A DNA stretch of 64,000 nucleotides from Thalassolituus sp. UBA674 (GTDB lineage Bacteria; Pseudomonadota; Gammaproteobacteria; Pseudomonadales; Oceanobacteraceae). This document shows, one piece after another, positions 18,193-28,622 of this stretch. Location of the stretch: positions 24,217 through 88,216 of the forward strand of contig DBNK01000003.1 in the NCBI GenBank assembly GCA_002298335.1, read 5' to 3'. How positions within the stretch are numbered: position 1 is the stretch's first letter; every line of letters starts with the position of its first letter. Position numbers and translations under genes: made by a program. The notes beneath the pieces were generated by a model that saw nothing but the letters and a program-made list of their open reading frames with translations, ran no database searches and was not told where the DNA came from.

Positions 18193-21100
18193 TAGAGGGC
18201 GTTATCCGCTGGTCGGTACATAACCGCTTTTTTGTGGTGCTGCTGACGCTCATTCTGACGGGCATCGGCGGCTGGTCACTGAAAAATACCCCGGTCGATG
18301 CCATTCCGGATCTGTCGGATGTGCAGGTCATCATCAAAACCAGTTACCCGGGGCAGGCGCCTCAGGTGGTGGAAGATCAGGTGACCTATCCGCTGACCAC
18401 CGCCATGCTTTCGGTACCCGGGGCTGTCACTGTGCGCGGCTATTCCTTCTTCGGGGACTCCTACGTTTACGTTATTTTCGATGAAAACACGGATACTTAC
18501 TGGGCCCGTTCCCGGGTACTGGAATACCTCTCACAGGTCGCGCCAACCTTACCCGCCGATGCCCGGCCACAACTCGGGCCAGACGCCACCGGTGTCGGCT
18601 GGGTCTACATCTATGCCCTGACAGACCGCAGCGGCCAGCACGATATCAGTCAGCTGCGCAGCCTGCAGGACTGGTTTCTCAAATACGAGCTGCAGACGGT
18701 GCACGGTGTGTCAGAGGTCGCTGCCGTCGGTGGCATGGTCAAACAGTATCAGGTCAAGGTTCACCCGGAGAAACTGCGCGCTTTCAATATGCCCATGTCG
18801 CACATTCAGCAGGCGATTCAGCGTGGCAATCAGGAAGTTGGTGCGTCCGTGGTGGAAATGGCTGAAGCGGAATACATGGTGCGCACGTCGGGCTACATCC
18901 AGGGAGTGGAGGATCTGGAAAACATTCCTCTGGGGCTGAATGTTAACGGCACGCCACTGCGCCTGAAAGACGTGGCCGATATCGGCACCGGGCCACAGAT
19001 GCGCCGCGGTATTGCCGAGCTGAACGGTGAAGGTGAAGTGGTGGGAGGCATTGTGGTTATGCGTTCCGGTGAAAACGCGCAGCAGACCATCGCCGGTATC
19101 AAGGACAAGCTCGAGAGCCTCCGGTCCGGTCTGCCGGACGGCGTTGAAATCGTCACTGTGTACGACCGCTCACGGCTGATCGAACGGGCCGTGAATAACC
19201 TCTGGCATAAACTGCTGGAAGAATTCGTGGTCGTGGCACTCGTCTGCGTGGTGTTTCTGTTTCATGTCCGCTCCAGTCTGGTGGCCATCATTAGCCTGCC
19301 GGTGGGCATTCTCACCGCTTTCATCGTGATGCATCTGCAGGGACTGAACGCCAACATCATGTCACTCGGCGGTATTGCCATCGCCATCGGTGCCATGATT
19401 GACGGGGCTATCGTGATGATTGAGAACATGCACAAACACATGGAGCGGACCCCGTTGACGGACAGCAACCGCTGGCAGGTTGTGGCGGAATCTGCTGCCG
19501 AAGTCGGCCCGGCGTTATTTTTCAGCCTGCTGATCATTACCGTGAGTTTTATTCCGGTGTTTACGCTGGAAGCGCAGGAAGGGCGCATGTTCTCGCCACT
19601 GGCCTTCACCAAAACCTACGCCATGGCCGCCAGTGCGGCACTGGCGGTGACACTGGTGCCGGTTCTGATGGGCTATTTTATCCGCGGTAAGGTACTTCCG
19701 GAGCACAGAAATCCGCTCAACCGTGCCCTGACAGCCTTGTATATGCCGCTGTTGCAACAGGTACTCCGGTTCCCGAGAGCGACCCTGGTACTGGCGCTGG
19801 TTGTTACTGCCATCGGCTTCTGGCCGGTGAGCAAAATCGGCAGTGAATTTATGCCACCGCTGGACGAAGGCGATCTGATGTACATGCCGACCACGTACCC
19901 GGGCGTTTCCGTGGGTAAAGCCCGTGAGATATTGCAGCAGACGGATAAACTCATCGCCACAGTGCCTGAGGTTGAGAGCGTGTTCGGTAAAATCGGCCGT
20001 GCCGAAACCGCCACCGACCCGGCTCCTCTGACCATGATCGAGACCTTTATCCAGCTGAAGCCGCGGGACCAATGGCGAGAGGGTATGACCACCGAAGGCC
20101 TGAAAAAAGAACTCGATGCGCTGGTGAAATTTCCGGGTCTGACTAACGCCTGGGTGATGCCGATCAAGACCCGGATCGATATGTTGTCCACCGGCATAAA
20201 AACCCCGGTCGGGATCAAGGTTGCCGGCCCGGATATCCGCGAAATTGAGGCCATTGGCCAGCGCCTGGAGCAGGTACTGCAGACGGTACCGGGAACTGCC
20301 TCTGTTTATTCTGAGCGGGTGGCTGGCGGGCGTTACATCAAGGTCGATATTCAGCGCGATCAAGCCGCGCGATACGGTCTGAATATCGCCGATGTGCAAC
20401 AGGTTGTGGCCACTGCGGTGGGGGGAATGAACGTCACTCAGACGGTGGAAGGTCTGGAGCGCTACCCGGTCAACCTGCGTTACCCGCAGGAGCTGCGTAA
20501 TTCGCCGGAGCAGCTGAAACTGCTGCCGGTGGTGACCAGCTCAGGGCAGCGCATTGCGCTTGCGGACGTGGCGGATATTTACGTCGAAGACGGTCCGCCA
20601 GCGATCAAAAGTGAAAATGCACGTATCAACGGCTGGACCTTCATCGACATCGATGGCGTCGACATAGGCACCTATGTTGAACAGGCGATGGCGGTGGTGG
20701 CGGACGAGGTGTCACTGCCTCCGGGTTACTCCCTGAACTGGTCCGGTCAGTACGAGTACATGCTGCGGGCGAAAGACAAGCTGACCTACGTCATACCGCT
20801 GACACTGGCGATCATCATGGTGTTGCTGTACCTGAATTTCCGCAACGCCACCGAAGTGCTGATCATCATGGGTACGCTGCCGCTGGCCATGGTGGGTGCC
20901 ATCTGGCTCATGTACCTGTTGGGTTACAACTTCTCCGTAGCCGTCGGGGTGGGGTTTATCGCCCTTGCCGGCGTCGCCACTGAGATCGGTGTCATCATGC
21001 TGGTGTATCTCGATCAGGCCGTGAAGCAGATGCGGAAAACCTGTGCAGAGCAGGGCATTGAGCCTGACCGGCAGGCGTTACAGCAGGCGGTGTTGCACGG

Positions 21101-21302
21101 CGCTGGTATGCGGGTGCGCCCGGTACTGATGACAGCGTCTTCGGTGATTATCGGTCTTCTGCCGGTTATGTACGGCAGCGGTACCGGATCGGAGATGATG
21201 AGCCGTATTGCGGCGCCCATGGTCGGGGGAATGGTCAGTGCGGTTGTGCTGACGCTGCTGGTGCTGCCGGGTGTTTATCTGTGGTGGAAGCAGCCCAGAT
21301 AA
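18189..21302 (+). CDS. cusA: CusA-type heavy-metal RND efflux pump
   Basis: Inner-membrane proton-driven RND transporter of the HME family, 1037 residues (E. coli CusA 1047). It begins MIEGVIRWSVHNRFFVVLL with the NTPVDAIPDLSDVQV signature of metal RND pumps. The proton-relay Asp405 is in GAMIDGAIVMIEN, the same position as in E. coli CusA. Twelve membrane segments in the 1+5+1+5 arrangement are apparent, with large periplasmic loops between. Cu(I)/Ag(I) specificity is inferred from CusB/CusF features and similarity to CusA rather than CzcA. The gene is intact and terminates the operon; no CusRS-type regulator is in the window. Confidence 0.95.
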   Translation: MIEGVIRWSVHNRFFVVLLTLILTGIGGWSLKNTPVDAIPDLSDVQVIIKTSYPGQAPQVVEDQVTYPLTTAMLSVPGAVTVRGYSFFGDSYVYVIFDENTDTYWARSRVLEYLSQVAPTLPADARPQLGPDATGVGWVYIYALTDRSGQHDISQLRSLQDWFLKYELQTVHGVSEVAAVGGMVKQYQVKVHPEKLRAFNMPMSHIQQAIQRGNQEVGASVVEMAEAEYMVRTSGYIQGVEDLENIPLGLNVNGTPLRLKDVADIGTGPQMRRGIAELNGEGEVVGGIVVMRSGENAQQTIAGIKDKLESLRSGLPDGVEIVTVYDRSRLIERAVNNLWHKLLEEFVVVALVCVVFLFHVRSSLVAIISLPVGILTAFIVMHLQGLNANIMSLGGIAIAIGAMIDGAIVMIENMHKHMERTPLTDSNRWQVVAESAAEVGPALFFSLLIITVSFIPVFTLEAQEGRMFSPLAFTKTYAMAASAALAVTLVPVLMGYFIRGKVLPEHRNPLNRALTALYMPLLQQVLRFPRATLVLALVVTAIGFWPVSKIGSEFMPPLDEGDLMYMPTTYPGVSVGKAREILQQTDKLIATVPEVESVFGKIGRAETATDPAPLTMIETFIQLKPRDQWREGMTTEGLKKELDALVKFPGLTNAWVMPIKTRIDMLSTGIKTPVGIKVAGPDIREIEAIGQRLEQVLQTVPGTASVYSERVAGGRYIKVDIQRDQAARYGLNIADVQQVVATAVGGMNVTQTVEGLERYPVNLRYPQELRNSPEQLKLLPVVTSSGQRIALADVADIYVEDGPPAIKSENARINGWTFIDIDGVDIGTYVEQAMAVVADEVSLPPGYSLNWSGQYEYMLRAKDKLTYVIPLTLAIIMVLLYLNFRNATEVLIIMGTLPLAMVGAIWLMYLLGYNFSVAVGVGFIALAGVATEIGVIMLVYLDQAVKQMRKTCAEQGIEPDRQALQQAVLHGAGMRVRPVLMTASSVIIGLLPVMYGSGTGSEMMSRIAAPMVGGMVSAVVLTLLVLPGVYLWWKQPR

Positions 21303-21466
21303 TCTCTGGCTGACGTCGCGGCCTCAGCTGTTCTTCAGATTGCCCTCGGTGGTACGGGTCTGTACTATCGGGGCATTCAACAGAACTACGGCACAGTGGC
21401 GGGCCGGCGTTGCCTGCTTTTCTGGAAATGGCCGCGTATTGTTAGCCTGCCGGGAGTATTGCAGCC

Positions 21467-21964
21467 ATGAACATGCTGATCCGTTTTTTCCTGCTCTGGC
21501 TGGCCGGAAAAACAGACCGTGGATTATTTTCAACAGCCAGCCTTCATTACCGGATTCAGCTGCACGATATGGGCTGGCGTGATCATCTGCCGAATTACCG
21601 GTTTTTCAGTTTTATGGAATTAGGGCGCTTCGATGCCTGGCGGGGATATAAAACAGAATTAAAACAGAAACCCGGGCTGCGTATGCTGGCTGCCCAGGAT
21701 ATGGTCTATATCCGCCCGGTGGCTTTTCTGGCAAAACTGAGAATGGATACCAGACTGCTCAGCTGGGATGAAAAATACGTCTATTTTCAGCATGATTTTT
21801 ATGTAAAAAATACCCTGGTTGCCACCGGGCTGGTGAAAGAAGCCTGCATTTACCGTGGTAAAAAAGTGGCACCACCAGAGATGTTTGACGGTGAGCCGCC
21901 GCTGACCGATGTCGTGGAATACTGGAGCGCATTACAGAACGGTATTAAAAACCTGAGTCGCTGA
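21467..21964 (+). CDS. Thioesterase-like (hotdog fold) protein
   Basis: A 165-residue protein with a short hydrophobic N-terminus (MLIRFFLLWLAG). The body resembles the acyl-CoA thioesterase/THEM6-like group: HYRIQLHDMGWRDHLPNYRFFSFMELGR, a YIRPVAFLAKLRMDTRLLSWDEKYVYFQHDFY beta region, and G-L-V-K-E-A. The HDxGWRDHxPN.RYxxxxELGR pattern is typical. Substrate is unknown. AT content is higher than in the copper locus upstream. An alternative start is the ATG at 21473. It is 42 bp upstream of a GST and probably co-transcribed. Confidence 0.75.
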   Translation: MNMLIRFFLLWLAGKTDRGLFSTASLHYRIQLHDMGWRDHLPNYRFFSFMELGRFDAWRGYKTELKQKPGLRMLAAQDMVYIRPVAFLAKLRMDTRLLSWDEKYVYFQHDFYVKNTLVATGLVKEACIYRGKKVAPPEMFDGEPPLTDVVEYWSALQNGIKNLSR

Positions 21965-22006
21965 AAACAACGTCATTAAGCCGGAATACTAAAAAGGAAT
22001 ACCACA

Positions 22007-22756
22007 ATGAATGAGTTGGTGCTGTATCAGTTTCCGGTGTCGCATTTCTGCGAAAAAGTCCGCTGGGCACTGGATTTTAAAGGGCTGGAATACCGCACGG
22101 TCAATCTGTTGCCCGGTGCTCACATTAAAACCATCAGAGCGATAGCACCGCAAACGACGGTGCCTCTGCTTAAGCATGGCGATAAAATCATTCAGGGGTC
22201 AGCGGCAATTATTGATTATCTGGATGAGCTGCAGCCGCAGCCGTCTCTGACTCCGGAAGATGACATGGCTGCAAAACAGGCGCGACAGCAGGAAGCGCTG
22301 TACGATACTCAGTTGGGGCCGGCAACCCGTCTGTATTCTTATCATTATCTGCTGGATAAACCGTCTCTGGCCGTGCCTCTGCTGACCTTCGGGCACTCTC
22401 TGCCAATGAAAATCGTATTCCGCATTTTCTTTTTCAAAATTGCTCAGATCATGCGCGCAAAAATGCGCATTAATGACACGACTGCTGCGGCAGCTGAGCA
22501 GACCATTAATCAACACCTTGAAGAGATCGCGTCGGTATATGCTGATGGCCAGTTTCTGGTCGGTGACCAGCTGACCCGTGCCGATCTGGCGGCCTGTGCC
22601 TTTCTGGCACCGACCTTTATGCCGGTTGAATACGGCATCGACTGGCCGGATATTTCACGTTTTCCTCTGGAAATGCGTGACTGGCTGGCAGCGCATCAGG
22701 AGCAGGTGAATGTGGTTGGCGCAGTCTACCGCGCCAACCGCAGGAAAAACGCTTAA
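22007..22756 (+). CDS. Glutathione S-transferase family protein
   Basis: A 249-residue cytosolic protein with an N-terminal thioredoxin-like domain: LYQFPVSHFCEKVRWALDFKGLEY, with a Ser/Cys active-site region, then the cis-Pro motif TTVPLL and the GSAAIIDYLDE glutathione-binding segment. The all-helical C-terminal domain (about 95-240) includes LVGDQLTRADLAACAF, the usual N-capping box. The start has an AAAAAGGA ribosome site. It probably forms a pair with the thioesterase-like gene. Substrate cannot be deduced. Confidence 0.88.
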   Translation: MNELVLYQFPVSHFCEKVRWALDFKGLEYRTVNLLPGAHIKTIRAIAPQTTVPLLKHGDKIIQGSAAIIDYLDELQPQPSLTPEDDMAAKQARQQEALYDTQLGPATRLYSYHYLLDKPSLAVPLLTFGHSLPMKIVFRIFFFKIAQIMRAKMRINDTTAAAAEQTINQHLEEIASVYADGQFLVGDQLTRADLAACAFLAPTFMPVEYGIDWPDISRFPLEMRDWLAAHQEQVNVVGAVYRANRRKNA

Positions 22757-22825
22757 CAAAAACCTCACTGCTACCCCGCACAGGCTGTGCTTAACTGAAT
22801 GAATATGGACTTTTCCGGAGCATTT

Positions 22826-23698
22826 ATGACGTTTTTTCGTTTACCTCAATTACAGACGGCTTCTCTGTTGACGACTCCTTTCCTGATTGCTGCCAGTCTG
22901 GTGGGTTGTGGTGGCAGTTCTGGCAGCGATGATGACCCTGAAGAAGTCGGAACCGACCGCGGTATTGTTGTGATCGACGCGTCTGTTGATGCCGGTACCA
23001 CATGGCAATGGCAACTGCAGGGCACACTGAATACGGGCTACGACGTGACGCTGTACGATATCGATCTGTTCGACACGTCCGCAAGCCAGATAGCGGAGCT
23101 GCAGCAGCAGGGCAGACTGGTGATCTGTTATTTCTCCGGTGGTTCCTATGAAGAATGGCGTGATGATGCGGGTGATTTTCCCGAGGCTGTTTTAGGTAAT
23201 AACCTTGACGGGTGGGAAGGTGAGCGCTGGCTGGATATCCGTGCTGACAGCGTGCGCGACATCATGGCAGTGCGCCTTGGGATTGCGGCGGATAAGGGCT
23301 GCGATGGGGTTGAGCCGGACAATATGGACGGCTACCTGAATGACCCGGGTTTTGATCTGACCTACGATGATCAGCTCAGTTACAACCGCTTCATTGCAGA
23401 CGCTGCTCACGAAGTGGGTCTGCTGGTGGGCCTGAAAAACGACCTCGATCAGATTGAAGATCTGGTGACGTACTTTGATTTCGCAGTGAATGAAGAGTGC
23501 TGGGAATATCAGGAATGCGACATGACATTGCCGTTTATTGAAGCGGGTAAGGCTGTTCTGCATGCTGAATATTCGGATGCCCTGCAGGACTCAGCAACAC
23601 GTGCAGAGTTCTGCGATGACATGAATGCACTGGGGCTCAGTTCTCTGTATCTGCCACTCGATCTGGATGACAGTTTCCGCTTCAGTTGTCAGGAGTGA
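22826..23698 (+). CDS. GH114-like lipoprotein (endo-alpha-1,4-polygalactosaminidase family)
   Basis: A 290-residue exported lipoprotein. The ATG at 22826 has a GGAG site and gives a signal ending in a lipobox (AASLVGC-GG), followed by a Ser/Gly/Asp linker. The frame is open nine codons upstream. The remainder is a TIM-barrel of the GH114 type: WQWQLQG, YDIDLFDTS, VICYFSGGSYEEWR, WLDIR, GCDGVEPDNMDGY, GLKNDLDQI and FAVNEECWEY. The Asp/Glu residues in VEPDN and NEEC are probable catalytic positions. Members cleave galactosaminogalactan or Pel-like amino-sugar polymers, but this activity is inference here. Confidence 0.85.
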   Translation: MTFFRLPQLQTASLLTTPFLIAASLVGCGGSSGSDDDPEEVGTDRGIVVIDASVDAGTTWQWQLQGTLNTGYDVTLYDIDLFDTSASQIAELQQQGRLVICYFSGGSYEEWRDDAGDFPEAVLGNNLDGWEGERWLDIRADSVRDIMAVRLGIAADKGCDGVEPDNMDGYLNDPGFDLTYDDQLSYNRFIADAAHEVGLLVGLKNDLDQIEDLVTYFDFAVNEECWEYQECDMTLPFIEAGKAVLHAEYSDALQDSATRAEFCDDMNALGLSSLYLPLDLDDSFRFSCQE

Positions 23699-23713
23699 GG
23701 GCTGCGGCCCTCA
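23696..23713. terminator. Palindrome spanning both stop codons of convergent genes
   Basis: TGAGGGC-TGCG-GCCCTCA has a 7-bp stem. Its outer ends are the TGA stops of the GH114-like gene (plus) and the chemoreceptor (minus). It lacks a U-run, so intrinsic termination is uncertain. Confidence 0.45.
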
Positions 23714-25693
23714 GACCTGAAACTGCGACATTGCCTGACTGAGCTTCGCTCCCTGTTCTTTCAGGTGTTCATTGACAGCAACTGACTCATGCGCACCGGA
23801 GGATGAGCGGCTGGCCTGCTGTGCCATGCTGTTCACCGTTGCGGTGACACCGTTGAGTGTTGTTGACTGCTTCTGTGCTGCTTCTGAGACATGTTGCACC
23901 TGATCGTTGATCACCCGGATATGCTCCAGTACCAGGTTCATGCTTTGCCCCGCAGCTTCCGAGGTACTGGCGGTACCGGCGGCCTGTTCGGAGGATTCCG
24001 TCATGATGCTGACGACCTGATCGGTCGCGTCGACGATACTGCGGATCAGCTGATTGATTTCCTGGGAGGAGTTGGCAGAGCGGGTGGCCAGGTCACGTAC
24101 TTCGTCAGCCACGACCGCAAATCCGCGACCCTGCTCACCGGCACGGGCCGCTTCAATGGCGGCATTGAGAGCGAGCAGGTTCGTTTGTTCTGAGATATCG
24201 GCAATCACTGCAATCAGACGGTCAATCTGATCGGTCTGGTTTTTCAGGTTCCGCACCAGTGCCCCGGAGGAGCGTACGGATTCTGCCAGAGACATGGTTG
24301 TGCGGATGGCGTTCTCAATCTGTTTCTGACTGTCGGTGACAATGGTTTCGGTCTCGCGGGTTTCGGTTGCCACCTTACTGCAGTTAGCGGCAATGTTGTT
24401 TGCCACGCTGCGCACTTCGGTAATTTCACGGGTGGCACTGCTGCAGCTGGTGGCAGTCTCTTCGGCCTCGGAGGCAATACGGCGTGCCAGACCGACACTG
24501 GTGGTAATACCATCTTCCAGCTCATGATTGCTTTTGTTGACGGTCGCTACGATGTCCGAGATCTTACCGACAAAGCGGTTAAAAGAGCGGCAGATATCGC
24601 CCAGTTCGTCTGAAGAGTTGGAAGGCAGACGCAGGCTCAGGTTGCCGTCCCCTTCCGCCACTTCTTTCATACGGATTGCGATATTGTGCAATGTACTGAT
24701 GACCCGCATACGGGCGTAGAGCCAACTTAACCCCAGAACCACCAGACACACCACCAGAATACCGGCCATAATGAATGCGGTTGTGGTCTTGGTCAGAGCG
24801 ATCCCATCCAGCTGCCCTTCAACCTGTCCGTCGGCCTGTTCTTCAATTTCTGCCAGTGCGGTCAGCAGCAGTCTGGAGTCTTCTTCATAGGTTGCACGGT
24901 CCTGCTGCAGAATGGCCAGAGCCTCCACGGTGTTTTTCATCATCTGCAGCTGTTGCTGACTCAGTTGCTCGTAGCCAGCCAGATCTGCATCCGTGAACAG
25001 CCCGGATTCGCGCATACGGCCGACAGAGTCCATATAAGCCGAGTAGGCGTCTTCCATCTGGCTTTGCAGTTCAGGGCTTACGCCGCCGGTGATCATCTGC
25101 TGCAACAGATAGCGTTGCTGATAAAAGGCAATGCTGGCTTCCATTCCGGCGTCGGCGGCCATCCATTTTTCACGTAATCCACTGTTCCAGCTGGTGTAGG
25201 TGTAGGGAGCGCTCTCCAGAGATTCGACCGCCGCATCACCCTGTTCTTCCAGAGCGGCACTCACCCCGGCCAGTGCCCGGGTGTTGGCGTTGAGCTGATC
25301 GGCCAGATCAAGATAGCCGGTATAACTTTTCCACAACTGATCGGTGGCTCTGCTGAAGTTCTGCAGGCGCGTGTGGACGCTTTCTGTCAGACCTTTGTCC
25401 AGCAGATCGGCAGCGATCATACGTTGAATGGCTTCGCGGCTGGCAGCCCGGGATTCGTCAATTGCCCCATGGTCCCGCTCACCCAGAACCAGCAGCTGCC
25501 CCATAACCAGCATTTCGTGTTCGATTTCGATGGTTGCTTCCATCGCGCCATCCGCTGTATCCCAGGCCGGGCCGGTCACATAATCGATGGTCTGACTGAG
25601 TTGTTTATGGGCGTAGAAGCCGGCACCGTACATGCCGGTCAGGAGAATGGCAAAGAAGCAGATGCCCAGTGTAATGCGTGTCGACAGTGTCAT
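23711..25693 (-). CDS. Methyl-accepting chemotaxis protein
   Basis: Inner-membrane chemoreceptor of 660 residues. TM1 is about 8-27. A long periplasmic helical sensor (about 30-300) with several Tyr/Gln-rich helices follows, then TM2 (about 302-326), a HAMP domain (about 328-380) and a cytoplasmic signalling domain. The hairpin tip [23 protein letters not shown] is intact, followed by [16 protein letters not shown]. The ligand is unknown; the sensor is longer than a 4-helix bundle and may be a double-helical HBM-type module. A sigma-28-like promoter lies about 150 bp upstream. Confidence 0.95.
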   Translation of the reverse strand: MTLSTRITLGICFFAILLTGMYGAGFYAHKQLSQTIDYVTGPAWDTADGAMEATIEIEHEMLVMGQLLVLGERDHGAIDESRAASREAIQRMIAADLLDKGLTESVHTRLQNFSRATDQLWKSYTGYLDLADQLNANTRALAGVSAALEEQGDAAVESLESAPYTYTSWNSGLREKWMAADAGMEASIAFYQQRYLLQQMITGGVSPELQSQMEDAYSAYMDSVGRMRESGLFTDADLAGYEQLSQQQLQMMKNTVEALAILQQDRATYEEDSRLLLTALAEIEEQADGQVEGQLDGIALTKTTTAFIMAGILVVCLVVLGLSWLYARMRVISTLHNIAIRMKEVAEGDGNLSLRLPSNSSDELGDICRSFNRFVGKISDIVATVNKSNHELEDGITTSVGLARRIASEAEETATSCSSATREITEVRSVANNIAANCSKVATETRETETIVTDSQKQIENAIRTTMSLAESVRSSGALVRNLKNQTDQIDRLIAVIADISEQTNLLALNAAIEAARAGEQGRGFAVVADEVRDLATRSANSSQEINQLIRSIVDATDQVVSIMTESSEQAAGTASTSEAAGQSMNLVLEHIRVINDQVQHVSEAAQKQSTTLNGVTATVNSMAQQASRSSSGAHESVAVNEHLKEQGAKLSQAMSQFQV

Positions 25694-25839
25694 CAGCAGG
25701 CCCCCCCGGATACGGGCTTAACAGCGGTCATTGACCGGAGAACCTTAGCGCTGACTGTAAAAAAAAATCGGTACATGCTGGCGTAATCCTGAAATGCGGA
25801 ATACTCAAGATATAGGCCAGCAATGGCTGCTTATCCACC

Positions 25840-25863
25840 CGGCTGAGAGTGAATACAACTTTA
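25840..25863 (-). promoter_or_regulatory. Candidate sigma-28 (FliA) promoter for the chemoreceptor
   Basis: On the minus strand, TAAAGTTG lies 12 nt from GCCGGGTG, resembling TAAAGTTT-N11-GCCGATAA. The -35 match is very good, but the -10 is matched only in GCCG and the spacer is one base long. Orientation and distance (about 145 bp from the ATG) suit the chemoreceptor gene. Confidence 0.4.
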
Positions 25864-25945
25864 GTATTAGCTCTGTTAGTGCAGCACAACCTGACTTTCA
25901 GGATAACCTCTTCAGGTTAGGGCGTGCCACCTGACAGAAACGAGG

Positions 25946-26746
25946 TCAGAAAGCGGAGGCTGTGAGCTGCTCACTGTTCATCAGAGATTCATATTGACCG
26001 GTAATCCGGTCCATCTGCCCCAGAATGTTTTCGGTGGTTACCGAAATGATGGTCGGTACGTACCGGCCGTCATTACTGAGGTTGAATCCTGATTGAGAAA
26101 ACTTCCACTGATTGCGGACCCGGGTCAGGGCATCGGCCAGTGGCTGGGTGTTCTTACCGGAGTTCTGCAGTTCGGTGAGGGACTGATCGAAGAGGTCGAT
26201 TGCCTGACGGAATTCGTCTTCGAGGTAAGGAGAATCCACTTTCCAGTACATGGCCATGTAGGATTTGGCAATTTTCTGCGACAACATACGCTGACGCCCG
26301 GAGATGTTGACCAGCTTGCCACTGTCGATGCCCGAGCGTTTTTCGATGGCCATCACCAGATCGTGGCAGGCGGCGAGCAGGCTGAGGTTTTCCTGCATCA
26401 GGGCTGGGGCAAGGGCACGGTCTGGCGCGGCGATGATTTTTTCCCGGTGGGGTAACCAGATGGCTTCAACACTGGCCAGTTTTTCGCGGATGGTGTAGTC
26501 CGGGGCGTAGTCACTCAAAGACAGGAACTGCTCTTCAAACAGGGCAACGGCAGCATCCAGCTGTGCCTGTGCTTCTGTGGTTTTTACATCTGAGCCGATC
26601 ATCAGGTAGTTCTTCATCATGCGTTGCGACAGCATGCGTTGACGGCCGGAAACATTGATGGCTTCAGCGTCAGTCATACCCCAGCAGAGAGCCGGAGCGG
26701 ATACAGGAATCAGGGTCAGGAGCAGGGTAAGCAGCAGGCCTCGCAC
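25946..26746 (-). CDS. Exported protein with two PilJ-type N-terminal sensor domains
   Basis: A 266-residue protein with a Sec signal (LLLTLLLTLIPVSAPALCWG). Two tandem copies of the type IV pili chemotaxis-transducer N-terminal domain (PilJ/NIT-related) each start with the same helix: NVSGRQRMLSQRMMKNYL near residue 31 and NISGRQRMLSQKIAKSYM near 147. Unlike PilJ and NarX-type sensors it has no transmembrane signalling or kinase domain, so it is a stand-alone periplasmic sensor or adaptor. The start is a GTG with a GGAG site 8 nt upstream. It lies next to a chemoreceptor transcribed in the same direction, a plausible partner. Confidence 0.85.
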   Translation of the reverse strand: MRGLLLTLLLTLIPVSAPALCWGMTDAEAINVSGRQRMLSQRMMKNYLMIGSDVKTTEAQAQLDAAVALFEEQFLSLSDYAPDYTIREKLASVEAIWLPHREKIIAAPDRALAPALMQENLSLLAACHDLVMAIEKRSGIDSGKLVNISGRQRMLSQKIAKSYMAMYWKVDSPYLEDEFRQAIDLFDQSLTELQNSGKNTQPLADALTRVRNQWKFSQSGFNLSNDGRYVPTIISVTTENILGQMDRITGQYESLMNSEQLTASAF

Positions 26747-26888
26747 AGCAATTTCTCCGGAGGGGCAGAAGGTGGATTAAATGTGGTATTTAATATGAAA
26801 CTTTTGTGACAGGGAGTATGCAAAGCGCAGGGGAAGGATGCAAGCCCGGCCGGCAGAAACCGGTGTGGAAAAGCCTGAAGGCTGTGTT

Positions 26889-26909
26889 CCCCTGCCATGA
26901 AGGCAGGGG
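26889..26909 (-). terminator. Stem-loop downstream of the ABC-F gene
   Basis: CCCCTGCC-ATGAA-GGCAGGGG is a perfect 8-bp stem 28 bp past the ABC-F stop. A second palindrome, AGTACT-C-AGTACT, lies closer to the gene. No U-run follows on either strand, so it may be a transcript-end hairpin rather than a classical terminator. Confidence 0.4.
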
Positions 26910-26936
26910 GAAGTACTCAGTACTGAAGGCGGGCGT

Positions 26937-28532
26937 TTATTCCACGCCCTGAGATTTCAGGTAATCGTCGTAGGTGCCATGGAAGTCGACGATCTGATTG
27001 TCGCGGATTTCCAGAATACGGGTTGCCAGTGACGAGACGAATTCGCGGTCGTGCGATACGAAGATGAGTGTGCCTTCGAACATCTCCAGCGCCATGTTCA
27101 GCGACTCAATGGATTCCATATCCATGTGGTTGGTCGGTTCGTCCATGATGAGTACGTTGTGGTTACCCAGCATGATTTTACCGAACAGCAGACGGCCTTT
27201 TTCACCACCGGAGCACACCTTCACTTTCTTCTTGATGTCGTCCTGATTGAACAGCAGACGACCCAGAGTGCCGCGGATGACCTGATCGTCGTGCTTTTCA
27301 GTCTTCCACTGTTCCATCCAGTCGAACAGGTTCAGGTCTTTGGCGAACTCGTATTCGTGATCCTGAGCGTAGTAACCGATGTCGGCATTTTCTGCCCACT
27401 TGATGGTGCCGGCGGTCGGCTCAATGTCATTCACCAGACACTTGAGGAAGGTGGTTTTACCCACGCCGTTGGCGCCGATGACAGCGATTTTTTCACCGGC
27501 TTCGATCATGAAGTTGGTGTTTCTGAAGAGATCCTCATCACCCTCGTAGTGATGTGACAGACCTTCAATCTCCAGTGCCAGACGGTGCAGTTTCTTTTCC
27601 TGATTGAAGCGGATGAAAGGACTCTGACGGCTGGACGGTTTGATATCGTCGAGCTTGATCTTATCAATCTGCTTGGCACGGCTGGTGGCCTGCTTGGCTT
27701 TGGAGGCGTTGGCCGAGAAGCGCGACACAAACTGCTGCAGTTCAGCGATCTGGGCTTTCTTCTTGGCGTTTTCAGACTGCAGGCGCTCGCGTGCCTGGGT
27801 CGAGGCAATCATAAAGTCGTCGTAGTTACCCGGGTAGATGCGGATAGTGCCGTAATCGATATCGGCCATGTGGGTACAGACGGCGTTCAGGAAGTGACGG
27901 TCGTGCGAGATGATGATGATGGTGCACTTCATGTCATTGAGGATACCTTCCAGCCAGCGGATGGTGTTGATATCCAGGTTGTTGGTCGGTTCGTCGAGCA
28001 GCAGGATGTCAGGATCAGAGAACAGTGCCTGGGCCAGCAGCACCCGCAGCTTCCAGCCGGGAGCGACTTCCGACATAGGGCCGTTATGGAATTCGGTACC
28101 GATACCGGCACCCAACAGCAGTTCACCGGCACGGGCTTCGGCGGTGTAGCCGTCCATTTCGGCAAACTCACCTTCCAGTTCGGCGGCACGCATGTAGTCT
28201 TCTTCGGTCGCTTCGAGGTTGGCGTAGATGGCGTCTTTCTCTTCTTTCACCGCCCACAGTTCGCGGTTACCCATCATCACGGTATCCAGCACGTTGAATT
28301 CTTCGAACGCGAACTGATCTTGATGCAGTTTACCCAGACGCTCACCGGGGCTGACGCTGACGTTACCTGTGGTGGGCTCCAGTGAACCATCCATGATTTT
28401 CATGAAGGTGGATTTACCACAACCGTTGGCACCGATCAGGCCATAGCGGTTGCCGTCACCGAATTTGACGGAGATATTTTCAAATAGCGGCTTGGCGCCG
28501 AACTGCATGGTGATGTTGGCGGTGGAAATCAC
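26937..28532 (-). CDS. ybiT: ABC-F family ATPase YbiT
   Basis: A soluble twin-cassette ABC-F translation factor, 531 residues (E. coli YbiT 530). The first cassette has Walker [10 protein letters not shown] near residue 35, the unusual signature [17 protein letters not shown] characteristic of YbiT, and Walker [14 protein letters not shown]-site tRNA-interaction linker (about 245-305) follows. The second cassette has [22 protein letters not shown] and MDEPTNHMD. There is no membrane domain. It acts on stalled or initiating ribosomes by family analogy. The gene is monocistronic on the minus strand, with 90 bp to the regulator upstream. Confidence 0.95.
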   Translation of the reverse strand: MISTANITMQFGAKPLFENISVKFGDGNRYGLIGANGCGKSTFMKIMDGSLEPTTGNVSVSPGERLGKLHQDQFAFEEFNVLDTVMMGNRELWAVKEEKDAIYANLEATEEDYMRAAELEGEFAEMDGYTAEARAGELLLGAGIGTEFHNGPMSEVAPGWKLRVLLAQALFSDPDILLLDEPTNNLDINTIRWLEGILNDMKCTIIIISHDRHFLNAVCTHMADIDYGTIRIYPGNYDDFMIASTQARERLQSENAKKKAQIAELQQFVSRFSANASKAKQATSRAKQIDKIKLDDIKPSSRQSPFIRFNQEKKLHRLALEIEGLSHHYEGDEDLFRNTNFMIEAGEKIAVIGANGVGKTTFLKCLVNDIEPTAGTIKWAENADIGYYAQDHEYEFAKDLNLFDWMEQWKTEKHDDQVIRGTLGRLLFNQDDIKKKVKVCSGGEKGRLLFGKIMLGNHNVLIMDEPTNHMDMESIESLNMALEMFEGTLIFVSHDREFVSSLATRILEIRDNQIVDFHGTYDDYLKSQGVE

Positions 28533-28622
28533 AGAAGCGTCCTGATGGGTCTGACAGAGATAAAACGGAACCGCGACTATACGCGTTTCAGGACATGAAA
28601 ACGAGTGCGGAAGCCCGGCGGA

